From the NCBI GenBank assembly GCA_024711155.1, contig JANJTK010000183.1, positions 1 through 34,050 of the forward strand: a stretch of 34,050 nucleotides of DNA. Direction: 5' to 3'. The stretch is from Burkholderiaceae bacterium (lineage in GTDB: Bacteria; Pseudomonadota; Gammaproteobacteria; Burkholderiales; Burkholderiaceae_E). This document shows positions 9,167 through 17,186 of this stretch, one piece after another. A program made the translations under genes and the position numbers. Within the stretch, counting starts at the first letter, position 1. Each line of letters opens with the position of its first letter. Under the pieces are notes generated by a model that saw only the letters and a list, made by a program, of their open reading frames with translations, had not been told where the DNA came from and searched no databases.

Positions 9167-9772
9167 ATGTCAGATGCCAGGACCGCCGAACGGCAAGCGA
9201 TCGCCGAGTTGCAACAGAACTGGGGCTTCTGGCGCGACAACGCGGATTGGGACAATCTGCGCGCGACGTTTCATACGGAGGGAACCATTGCCGTCACCTG
9301 GTTTCAGGGGCTGTTCCGCGATTTTGTCGATGCGTCGATCGAACTGCGCAAGAAGCGTCGGGGCTCGCGTCACTGGATCGGCGGTTCGATGATTTCGATG
9401 CTCGGAGCACGCGCGACTGCCGAGACGAACGTGGTCATCATGGGGCGCCAGACTCTGCATGGAGTCGAAGTCGATTCGACGTGCTGGGCGCGCTTTCACG
9501 ACCTGCTGGAAAGACGAGACGGCCGCTGGGCGATCTGCCGGCGCGTCGCGATCTACGACAAGGACCGCCTCGATCCCGTCGTGCCGGGAGCCGCGATCGC
9601 CTTCGACCAGGCGCTGCTTGCGCGCTTTCCCGGCGCCTATCGTCACCTGGGCTATGCGCTCGCCTGCAGCGCGGGTGCACAGATCGCGCTCGACCTGCCC
9701 ACCGGCGACGGCGACGGGCCCGAGCGGCTGCGCGCCGAGGGGCGCGCCTGGCTGGCGCAGGCAGACCGCTGA
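9167..9772 (+). CDS. SnoaL/NTF2-like domain protein
   Basis: Small cone-shaped fold family signature (AIAELQQNWGFWRDNADWDNLRATFHTEGTIAVTWFQG...GRWAICRRVAIYDKDRLDPV). Confidence 0.75.
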   Translation: MSDARTAERQAIAELQQNWGFWRDNADWDNLRATFHTEGTIAVTWFQGLFRDFVDASIELRKKRRGSRHWIGGSMISMLGARATAETNVVIMGRQTLHGVEVDSTCWARFHDLLERRDGRWAICRRVAIYDKDRLDPVVPGAAIAFDQALLARFPGAYRHLGYALACSAGAQIALDLPTGDGDGPERLRAEGRAWLAQADR

Positions 9773-9793
9773 GCGCCTGTGAACCGGGCGGCG

Positions 9794-9840
9794 CGGTTGA
9801 GCGGTGGCGACCGCGGGATGCGGCCGCGCGCGCTCAACCG
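9794..9840. terminator. Candidate bidirectional hairpin terminator between convergent genes
   Basis: Perfect 10-bp arms CGGTTGAGCG (9794-9803) and CGCTCAACCG (9831-9840) with a nested CGCGG/CCGCG stem; lies between convergent SnoaL and Fe-ADH stops. No T-tract. Confidence 0.4.
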
Positions 9841-11012
9841 TCGATCGCCTCGATCATGAGGCGATATTCCACCTGCGTCGGGTGGTGCGGCGCAGGAAGG
9901 TTGAAGAAACAGTCGTGCGCGACCGCGGCCGCCCGTTCCGGATCCGCGAGGCGGTAGCCGTACTCCTTGAGGCTCTTCGGCAGTCCGACGCGCGCGCTGA
10001 ACGCTTCGACGGCATCGGCCGGATGTAGCCCCTCGCGCAACCCCATCGCCGTGGCGAGCTGCGCCATGCGCGCGCTCATGCGCGGCTCGAGAAAACGCAA
10101 CACGGCCGGCAGCGCGAGCGCGACGAGCACCCCGTGGTGCAGTCCCTGGTCGCCCAGGGTATTGCCGATCGCGTGCGCCGAGCCGAGTCCCTTTGCGTGC
10201 AGCATCGCCTGCGTCGCCGCCAGCATCACGTGCCCGCGCGCTTCGAGGTCGCTGCCGTCCTCGACCGCTCGCGGCAGCCAGGCCAGCACGCGCCGCACCG
10301 CGTCGATCGCGAGCGCGTCGCCGATCGGGTTGTTCGCCTTGGCGAGAAACCCCTCGACGGCGTGCGAGAGCGCGTCCAGCCCGGTGGCCGCGGTCAGGAA
10401 CCGCGGTAGCGTGAGCGTGAGTTCGGGGTCGCAGACTGCAATCTTCGGGACCAGCCACGGGCCGGTCATGCCTTCACCGGGCGCGTCCGCCGCGGGGTGG
10501 ATTCCCGCGCCGCGCGAGACTTCGCTGCCGCTGCCCGCGGTCGTCGGTACTGCGATCAGCTTCGCAATGCCCGGACCGATCCGCTCGGGGCGGCCGAAGT
10601 AATCGTGGATCGGGCCGGGGTGCGTGGCCAGCACCGCCACCGCCTTGGCCGCGTCGATCACCGAGCCTCCCCCGAGGGCGACGAGCCCGTCGCACCCGGC
10701 GGCGCGGTAGGCTGCGAGCGCGCGCTCGACGCAGTCGATCGTCGGGTTCTCGGGGATCTCGTCGAAGACCGCCAGCGCGGTCCCGCGCATCGCCGTGCGC
10801 ACCCGGTCGAGTGCACCGCACCGCACCAGGCCCGCGTCGGTCACGACCAGCGGCCGTGTCACGCCGAGCACCGCCAGCTCGCCGGGCAACAGTCGCAGCG
10901 CGCCGGGTCCGAAATGCACGCGCGGATACTGGATGAGCGGACTGGGCATGCCGGAAGAGATGTCGGGCGAGGGCACGAGGCGGTCTCCAACGGTTGCGTC
11001 GGGTGAGCTCAC
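9834..11012 (-). CDS. Iron-containing alcohol dehydrogenase / maleylacetate reductase-like protein
   Basis: GGGSVIDAAKAVAVLATHPGPIHDYFG, TTAGSGSEVSRGAGI, ATGLDALSHAVEGFLAKANNPIGDALAIDAVR, HAKGLGSAHAIGNTLGDQGLHHG motifs. Confidence 0.9.
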   Translation of the reverse strand: MSSPDATVGDRLVPSPDISSGMPSPLIQYPRVHFGPGALRLLPGELAVLGVTRPLVVTDAGLVRCGALDRVRTAMRGTALAVFDEIPENPTIDCVERALAAYRAAGCDGLVALGGGSVIDAAKAVAVLATHPGPIHDYFGRPERIGPGIAKLIAVPTTAGSGSEVSRGAGIHPAADAPGEGMTGPWLVPKIAVCDPELTLTLPRFLTAATGLDALSHAVEGFLAKANNPIGDALAIDAVRRVLAWLPRAVEDGSDLEARGHVMLAATQAMLHAKGLGSAHAIGNTLGDQGLHHGVLVALALPAVLRFLEPRMSARMAQLATAMGLREGLHPADAVEAFSARVGLPKSLKEYGYRLADPERAAAVAHDCFFNLPAPHHPTQVEYRLMIEAIDG

Positions 11013-11032
11013 GGTCAGTCACCGGCCGCCGG

Positions 11033-11815
11033 TCACTGCGTCCACTCCAGCTTCGATCGGACGGCGTCCCGTCGAGCCGCAAACAGCGCGAGATAGCTCG
11101 GGTTGAGCCACGCCTCGATCGCCGTTCGATAGCTCGGCCGCGCGAACAGGCGCTCTCGCCACGCCGCCACTCTCCTTCTCGCGCGCCACAGCGAATCGAG
11201 ACCGAGGTGCTCGAGTCGCACGATGTACGGCATGTAGCCGGTATCGGCGAGCGAAAACGTGTCGCCTGCGAGCCAGGCGCTCCCCTCGAGCACGTCCTCG
11301 ATCGCTTGCAGCGCACGCGACCAGCTGTCGAGCGCTGGAACGAACGTCGGCGCATCCATCCCGCGCTCGATTCCCATCCGCCGCCGCTCGCGCGCCTCGG
11401 CGCTCGGTACGGCACGCAGGTAGGCCTCCAGCTCGGCAGGGGTCTTGCTCAGGTGCTGCTCGCGGAAAGCGATGCACATGCTGAGCGTGCCGATCGCCGC
11501 GTGCAGTTCGTCGTCGAGCCGCTTGGTCCACAGGCGCATGCGCGCTAGCTCGAACGCCGTCGCCGGGCGCAGGCCGGGATCGGGAAAGGCGTCGTCGAGA
11601 TACTCGCAGATCACAGTCGACTCGATGACGACGCCACCGTCGTGGACGAGCGTCGGAACGACGCCGTTCGGATTCAGCGCGAGGTAGTCGGGGCGCAGCG
11701 CATCACCCGCCCGCAAGTTCATGTGCACGCCGGCCCAGTCCAGGCCCTTTTCGGCGAGCGCGACGCGCACCTTCGCGGCGCAGACCGACATGTCGTTGTG
11801 GTAGAGCTGCAGCAT
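11033..11815 (-). CDS. Glutathione S-transferase family protein, LigF-like (beta-etherase-like)
   Basis: GST N-domain (LQLYHNDMSVCAAKVRVALAEKGLDW...LNPNGVVPTLVHDGGVVIESTVICEYLDDAFPD) and MRLWTKRLDDELHAAIGTL, resembling the LigF type as recalled. Confidence 0.85.
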   Translation of the reverse strand: MLQLYHNDMSVCAAKVRVALAEKGLDWAGVHMNLRAGDALRPDYLALNPNGVVPTLVHDGGVVIESTVICEYLDDAFPDPGLRPATAFELARMRLWTKRLDDELHAAIGTLSMCIAFREQHLSKTPAELEAYLRAVPSAEARERRRMGIERGMDAPTFVPALDSWSRALQAIEDVLEGSAWLAGDTFSLADTGYMPYIVRLEHLGLDSLWRARRRVAAWRERLFARPSYRTAIEAWLNPSYLALFAARRDAVRSKLEWTQ

Positions 11816-11894
11816 GGGGCTCCTCCCGGGTGCGCCGCGCGGATGCGATGCGGGCGCCGGAAATGCATCGGCGGCACTGCTCGCCGGGGCGACG

Positions 11895-11952
11895 ATGACA
11901 TCGTATCCGTTTCCGGCAGGAGTGCAAATAAATCCAGCATTACAGGAAAAAC
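11895..11952 (-). promoter_or_regulatory. Conserved promoter/operator element, copy B
   Basis: ATGACATCGTATCCGTTTCCGGCAGGAGTGCAAATAAATCCAGCATTACAGGAAAAAC; 48 of 58 aligned columns match copy A by hand alignment. On the - strand TTGCAC-N16-TACGAT. Confidence 0.65.
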
Positions 11953-12051
11953 GCAGCGAATGACCTGCTCGCGAACCTGGGCCGGGGTCGTCACCGAAGC
12001 CCGATCATCGACTGGACGCGCGAAGAATTGTTCCTGGATTCTGAGTGGCAC

Positions 12052-12080
12052 TTGACGATTGAGTGAAAGTCAGCTCCAAT
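12052..12080 (+). promoter_or_regulatory. Candidate promoter of the large catabolic operon (TTGACG-N17-TCCAAT)
   Basis: -35/-10-like boxes with 17-nt spacer, 47 bp upstream of the acyl-CoA dehydrogenase ATG; a CCTGGATT half-site like that in elements A/B lies at 12033-12040. Confidence 0.35.
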
Positions 12081-12126
12081 CTGGTCAGGGGTCGATTCAC
12101 GCGCCCCTGTGCTGGAGGATGCACGG

Positions 12127-13284
12127 ATGCAGGCTCTCGCAGTCGAGCACGCATTGTTCCGCGACGCGGTGCGCGCGTTCGTCGCGAAGGAAGTCACTCC
12201 GCACGTCCTCGACTGGGAGCGGGAGGGGGAAGTTCCGCGCGACCTGTTCCAGCGCATGGGAGCGCTCGGCTATCTCGGCCTGCGCCTCGCGCCGGAGTAT
12301 GGCGGCGAAGGGTGCGACTTCCGCTACACGGCAATTCTCGTCGACGAACTGATGCGATGCGGTTCGGTCGGCGTTCCGGTCAGCGTGATGGTTCATGCGG
12401 AGTTCGCCACCCGGGTCATCGACCGTGCGGGTTCCCCGATGTTGCGGGAAGAGTTCGTACGGCCGGCGGCGACGGGGGCGCGGATCGGCGCGCTCGGAAT
12501 CACGGAACCCGACGCGGGCAGCGACGTCGGCGCCATCCGCACCACGGCCGTTCGCGACGGCGGCGATGTGGTCATCAACGGAGCCAAGACCTACATCTCG
12601 AACGGCACGATTGCCGATTTCGTCACGACTGCAGTCCGGACCGGGCCGCCGGGCAACGCCGGCATATCGCTCGTCGTGGTGCCGTCGGATGCGCCCGGGT
12701 TCGTCCGTCCGCGCCGATTGAAGAAGCTCGGTACGCATGCATCCGATACCGCAGAGCTCGCGTTCCAGGACTGCCGCGTGCCGTTGCGCAACGTGGTTGG
12801 CCACGAGAACGGCGGCTTCCGGCTGATCATGCAGGGATTCGAGGGCGAGCGGCTGGTGCTGGCGCTCATCGCCTGCGCGCAGATGCGCCTGATGCTCGAC
12901 GAGGCGCGTGCCTGGGGGCACGCGCGCAAGGCGTTCGGCCGGGCGCTTCTGGGGAACCAGTCCTGGCGCCACCGGCTGGCCGACTGTACGACGTCGCTCG
13001 CCGCAGCAGAGGCGCTCACGCGCGAGGCGATCGACCTCCATGTCGCAGGGGCGGAGTGCAACGGGACGATCTCGATGGCGAAGCTGTTCGCGACCGAGTC
13101 CGCGCTCGACGTCGCGCGCACCTGCGCCCAGATTTTCGGCGGCATGGGATACATGGAGGAATGCCTGATGGCGCGGTTGCACCGCGACTGCCTGGCGTTC
13201 ACCGTCGGCGCGGGCACCAGCGAGATGATGCGCGAGATCGTAGCGCGCGAGAGCGGCTTCCTTCCTGGAGCGGGTGACGCATGA
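12127..13284 (+). CDS. Acyl-CoA dehydrogenase (isovaleryl-CoA-dehydrogenase-type active site layout)
   Basis: GITEPDAGSDVGAIRTTA, GAKTYISNGTIADFV, FEGERLVLALIACAQMRLMLDEA, AFGRALLGNQSWRHRLAD, FGGMGYMEE, GAGTSEMMREIVAR. ATG at 12127 has GGAGG at 12114-12118; in-frame GTG at 12109 is an alternative start. Confidence 0.92.
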   Translation: MQALAVEHALFRDAVRAFVAKEVTPHVLDWEREGEVPRDLFQRMGALGYLGLRLAPEYGGEGCDFRYTAILVDELMRCGSVGVPVSVMVHAEFATRVIDRAGSPMLREEFVRPAATGARIGALGITEPDAGSDVGAIRTTAVRDGGDVVINGAKTYISNGTIADFVTTAVRTGPPGNAGISLVVVPSDAPGFVRPRRLKKLGTHASDTAELAFQDCRVPLRNVVGHENGGFRLIMQGFEGERLVLALIACAQMRLMLDEARAWGHARKAFGRALLGNQSWRHRLADCTTSLAAAEALTREAIDLHVAGAECNGTISMAKLFATESALDVARTCAQIFGGMGYMEECLMARLHRDCLAFTVGAGTSEMMREIVARESGFLPGAGDA

Positions 13285-14342
13285 ATGCGGGCTCGGCGAT
13301 CGGTCCGGTCTATGTACTGGGCGTGGGCGAGTCGGGGACAGTTCCGGAGGATTCGCGCTCAATTGCCGAGATGGTTCTGGCAGCGGTCGAGAACGCGCTC
13401 GCCGACGGCGGGCGGGACCACCACGACGTCGACGCCGTGGTGAGTGCCTCGGTGGACCTGTTCGACGGGCTCACGGCGTCGAACATCGCGATCACCGAGG
13501 TCGTCGGCGCCGTGATGAAGCCGGAGTCGCGAATTTCGTCCGACGGGCTCGCGGCGGCGTTGCACGCGGTGTGCCAGATCCGCGCCGGCGCGTACGACAC
13601 CGTGCTCGTCGTTGCGCACGCGAAGGCGTCGATGGCGCCGTTCGACGCATTGTCGCGCTGGGCGATGGACCCGATCTACCTGCAACCGCTCGGACTGGAC
13701 TTCGTCACCTGCTCCGCGCTGCAGGCCGCACTCGTTGCCGGTGTCGAGCCCGCCGCCGAGCAGCGCTGGGCCGAGCAGGCGGCACGGCGGCGATCCGCGC
13801 GGGACAGCGCCTTTGGCGGCGCGCGCACGACCCGGGAGGTGCTCGCGTCGCCGATGCTCTCGACGCCGTTGCGCGAGGGCATGCGCGCCCCGCTCGGCGA
13901 CGGTGCGTGCGCGGTGCTGCTGGGTACCCGGCCCGGCCGCGCGCCGTCGCCGCGGGTGGCAGGAATCGGCTGGGACATGGATGGGCACCTGCCTGGCGAG
14001 CGCGATCTCTCGCGCTGGGCGGCGCTCTCGCGGGCTCTGGCGCGCGCGCGCTCCGCGGCCGACGAGACGGTCCCCGCGACGATCGACCTGGCCGAGCCGT
14101 CGTGCATGTACCCGCACGAGGAGGATCTGTTCCGCGACGCTGCCGGACTCGGCGATTCGACGCTGCTCTCGCCCGATGGCGGCCTGTTCCCCGGGACGGC
14201 GCCGGTGGTCGCGGGCCTGTCGCGGCTGGTCGCCGCGGTCCAGCGGATGCGCGACGACGCCGCGTGTCGCAGCGCCCTCGCGCACGGCGCCTGGGGGCCC
14301 GCGGGCCAGGCGCACGCGGTGGCGCTGCTGCGGGCGCACTGA
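13281..14342 (+). CDS. Thiolase-fold protein, degenerate (no recognisable catalytic Cys/His motifs)
   Basis: Thiolase N-domain layout (MVLAAVENALADGGRDHHDVDAVVSASVDLFDG...ISSDGLAAALHAVCQIRAGAYDTVLVVAHAKAS) followed directly by a second thiolase-fold gene and two DUF35 genes; ATGA overlap with upstream gene. Confidence 0.7.
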   Translation: MNAGSAIGPVYVLGVGESGTVPEDSRSIAEMVLAAVENALADGGRDHHDVDAVVSASVDLFDGLTASNIAITEVVGAVMKPESRISSDGLAAALHAVCQIRAGAYDTVLVVAHAKASMAPFDALSRWAMDPIYLQPLGLDFVTCSALQAALVAGVEPAAEQRWAEQAARRRSARDSAFGGARTTREVLASPMLSTPLREGMRAPLGDGACAVLLGTRPGRAPSPRVAGIGWDMDGHLPGERDLSRWAALSRALARARSAADETVPATIDLAEPSCMYPHEEDLFRDAAGLGDSTLLSPDGGLFPGTAPVVAGLSRLVAAVQRMRDDAACRSALAHGAWGPAGQAHAVALLRAH

Positions 14343-14369
14343 CGTGAACGACGCGGGAAGGGAGGCGCG

Positions 14370-15527
14370 ATGAGGCCGGTCGCGATCGTCGCTACGGGCC
14401 AGTCTGATCATGCGCGGGCGCGCGACGACGTGTCGCAGCCAGAACTCGTGCGCGAGGCGGTGCAGCGCGCGCTCGACGACGCCGGCCTGCGTCCGCGCGA
14501 CGTCGACGCGGTGGTGCTCGCGAACATGGAACTCTTCGAGGGGCGGGCGCTGCCGGAGTTGTGGGCCGGAGAGGGCGCATTCGCGGCAGGCCGCCCCTGC
14601 ATGAAGATCGCGACGGGAGGCACCTCGGGCACCAGTTGCTGCATTGCGGCGTTCCACCAGGCGGCGGCGGGCTTGTTCGACGTGGTGCTCGCGGTGGGAT
14701 TCGAGAAGCACTCCGAGGGCCACACGCAGACCGGCATGGCGCTCACGGATCCGTACTGGGACCGCGCGGTGGCCTCGGGCGCAGTGGGCAATTTCGCGCT
14801 GTCAGTGTCGCAGTACATGGCCGAGCGCGGCGTCAGCGAGCACCAGGCGGCGCTGGTCGCGGTAAAGGCGCGACGCAACGCTGCGCGCAATCCGCACGCC
14901 CACCTCCAGATGCCGGAACTCACCGTGGAGGAGGTGCTCGCGTCGAAGCCCCTCGCGCATCCGCTGCGCATGCTCGACATGTGTCCGCAGTCCGATGGCG
15001 CGTGCGCGATCGTCGTTGCGGCGGGCTCGCGCGCCCGCCGGCTCAGTCAGCGGCCCGCGTGGGTGAGCGCGGCGGTGACGCGGCACGACCAGCCCTACAT
15101 CGGCGACATCGAGCGGCGCCTGGTCACGATGCGCACCTTGCGTGACGCGGCGCGGGAGGCGTACCGGCAGGCCGGCGTGGCCGATCCCCTCGAGGATTTC
15201 GACGTCGCCGAGATTTACGAGCCGGTCACCTATGCCGAACTCGCGTGGTACGAGGCGCTCGGCTTCTGCGAGCCGGGCGGGGCCGGCCGATTGATCGAGG
15301 AGGGGGTGACGCAGCTCGACGGCCGCCTCCCCGTGAACCCGTCGGGTGGAGTGCTGTCGACGAATCCGGTCGGCGCGTCGGGCGTGATCCGGGTCGCCGA
15401 GGCGGCCCTGCAGATCCACGGGCGCGCCGGAGCGCGACAGGCGGGCGAGGTGCGGCGGGCGCTGGCGACTGGATACGGTGTCTACGCGTGGGCCGACGTC
15501 ATCGTGCTGGACGAGCGACAGCCATGA
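14370..15527 (+). CDS. Thiolase-superfamily protein (acetyl-CoA acetyltransferase/SCP2-thiolase-like, altered active site)
   Basis: IATGGTSGTSCCIAAFHQAAAGLFDVVLAVGFEKHSEG, PQSDGACAIVVAA, YEPVTYAELAWYEALGFCEPGGAGRLIEEG, PVNPSGGVLSTNPVGASGVIRVAEAALQIHGRAGARQ. Confidence 0.88.
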   Translation: MRPVAIVATGQSDHARARDDVSQPELVREAVQRALDDAGLRPRDVDAVVLANMELFEGRALPELWAGEGAFAAGRPCMKIATGGTSGTSCCIAAFHQAAAGLFDVVLAVGFEKHSEGHTQTGMALTDPYWDRAVASGAVGNFALSVSQYMAERGVSEHQAALVAVKARRNAARNPHAHLQMPELTVEEVLASKPLAHPLRMLDMCPQSDGACAIVVAAGSRARRLSQRPAWVSAAVTRHDQPYIGDIERRLVTMRTLRDAAREAYRQAGVADPLEDFDVAEIYEPVTYAELAWYEALGFCEPGGAGRLIEEGVTQLDGRLPVNPSGGVLSTNPVGASGVIRVAEAALQIHGRAGARQAGEVRRALATGYGVYAWADVIVLDERQP

Positions 15528-15976
15528 ACGCACCGATCGTCGTTCAGGTCGAGATGAACCAGGTGTGGCGCTATGCAGCGTGCGCCGAGATGGCGCGCTT
15601 CTGCGCGGGCCTGAAGCAGCGGCGCATCGAGGCCATGCGCTGCGGCGGCTGCGCGCGCCGCTACCTTCCGCCTCGGCCGTTCTGCGGGAACTGCCACCTG
15701 AGGCTCACCGAATGGGTGCCGGTGTCGCACGAAGGGGTGCTGGACGCGTGGACCGTGGTCCACCTGCCGATTCTCGACGGGCGCACCGGCACGACACGTG
15801 ATGCGCCCTACGGGATGGGCCTGATCCGGCTCGACGGAGCCGACACGACGATCAATCATTACCTCGACCTCAACGACGCCGGAAGGCTCGCGGTCGGACT
15901 TCGCGTGCGCGCGGTGTGGCGGGACCGGCTCGAGGGAGCGATCGACGACATCCGTCACTTCGAGGTGCTGCCGTGA
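15524..15976 (+). CDS. DUF35 Zn-ribbon/OB-fold acyl-CoA-associated protein (first)
   Basis: ATGA overlap start; CGGCARRYLPPRPFCGNC zinc ribbon then OB-like domain (GVLDAWTVVHLP...GMGLIRLDGADTTINHYLD...GLRVRAVWRD). Confidence 0.85.
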   Translation: MNAPIVVQVEMNQVWRYAACAEMARFCAGLKQRRIEAMRCGGCARRYLPPRPFCGNCHLRLTEWVPVSHEGVLDAWTVVHLPILDGRTGTTRDAPYGMGLIRLDGADTTINHYLDLNDAGRLAVGLRVRAVWRDRLEGAIDDIRHFEVLP

Positions 15977-16395
15977 TCCGGGAAGGCGCGATCCGCATTC
16001 CGTTCCGCTACGCCGCGGGGCGCGCCGGCAGTCGCTTCCTGGCGAATCTTCGCGACGAACGGCGGATCATGGGCGGACGCTGCGGCGATTGCGGAGGGGT
16101 TCACGTGCCGCTGCGCTCGTGGTGCCCGACGTGCGGCGGGCAACGGCTCTTCGACCAGTCGGTCGGTCCCGAGGCGACGGTCGTCTGCGCGACCGCGCGG
16201 GCGGACGGCGAGGTGTTCGCGCTGCTCAAGCTCGACGGCGCCGACACGCCGATGGTTCATCGCCTGATCGGAGAGGCGGCCACTGGCGGGATGGCGGCTG
16301 CCGGCGCGCGCGTGCGCGCACGCTTCGCGGCGCATCGCCGCGCCGACATCCGGGACATCGAGGGATTCGAGGCGATGGAAGGGCCGTCGTCATGA
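15973..16395 (+). CDS. DUF35 Zn-ribbon/OB-fold protein (second), GTG start
   Basis: GTGA overlap start (VIREGAIRIPFRYAAGRAGSRFLANLRDERRIMGGRCGDCGGVHVPLRSWCPTCGG...FALLKLDGADTPMVHRL); CxxC/CxxC zinc ribbon. Confidence 0.83.
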   Translation: MIREGAIRIPFRYAAGRAGSRFLANLRDERRIMGGRCGDCGGVHVPLRSWCPTCGGQRLFDQSVGPEATVVCATARADGEVFALLKLDGADTPMVHRLIGEAATGGMAAAGARVRARFAAHRRADIRDIEGFEAMEGPSS

Positions 16396-17183
16396 GCCTG
16401 AGAACCGCGCGCAGCGGAAGCGTGTTTGTCGTGACGCTCGACCGGCCGGCGGCGCGCAATGCCCTCGACCGCGCCCTGCGCGAGGCGCTGCTCGACGCCT
16501 GGAGCGCGTTCCGGGACGATCCCGGGCTGCGCGTCGCGGTCCTGACCGGTGCCGGAGACAGCAGCTTCTGCGCGGGCGCCGACCTCAAGGAGATGGCCGC
16601 CTACTACCGCTCGATGACCCCGATCGAGCGCCGCGAGCGCGGGGAGCGCGAGCCGGGCCTCGGCGGCCTGACGCGCAACCTCGATCCCGGCAAGCCGGTG
16701 ATCGCGGCAGTCAACGGGCACTGCCTCGCCGGTGGGCTGGAGCTGGCGCTGGCCTGCGACCTGCGCGTCGCGGCCCAAAACGCGACGTTTGGCCTCCCGG
16801 AGGTGCGTCGCGGCCTGATCCCGGGCGCGGGGGGGACACAGCGCCTGCCGCGATTTGTTCCGCAAGCGGTTGCCGCCGAGATGCTGCTGACCGGCGAGCC
16901 GATCGACGCGTCGCGCGCGCTGGCGATCGGACTCGTCAACCGCGTGGTGCCGCTCGCCGCCCTGATGGACGAGGCGCTGGCGCTCGCGGCGCGCATCGCG
17001 CGCAACGCGCCGCTCGCGGTGCAGGCGGCCCGCGTGGCGATGCGGCGCGGTGCGCACCTGTCGCTCGACGACGCGTTGCGACTCGAGCAGTTCTATGCCG
17101 AGCCGCTGCGCCAGACCGAGGACGTGCAGGAAGGGCTGCGGGCGTTCGTCGAGCGGCGCGAGCCGGTCTTCGCGGGGAGGTGA
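16392..17183 (+). CDS. Enoyl-CoA hydratase/isomerase family protein 1
   Basis: ATGA overlap; CAGADLKEM, VIAAVNGHCLAGGLELALACDLRVAA, FGLPEVRRGLIPGAGGTQRLPR. Confidence 0.92.
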   Translation: MSLRTARSGSVFVVTLDRPAARNALDRALREALLDAWSAFRDDPGLRVAVLTGAGDSSFCAGADLKEMAAYYRSMTPIERRERGEREPGLGGLTRNLDPGKPVIAAVNGHCLAGGLELALACDLRVAAQNATFGLPEVRRGLIPGAGGTQRLPRFVPQAVAAEMLLTGEPIDASRALAIGLVNRVVPLAALMDEALALAARIARNAPLAVQAARVAMRRGAHLSLDDALRLEQFYAEPLRQTEDVQEGLRAFVERREPVFAGR

Positions 17184-17186
17184 GCG

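Noticed and set aside
12127-13284. First acyl-CoA dehydrogenase as catalytically dead because EGT is AGT (GAGTSEMM)
   Set aside because: Isovaleryl-CoA-dehydrogenase-type enzymes carry AGT here and use a Glu in the ERLVLA helix; this protein has FEGERLVLA, so activity is expected.
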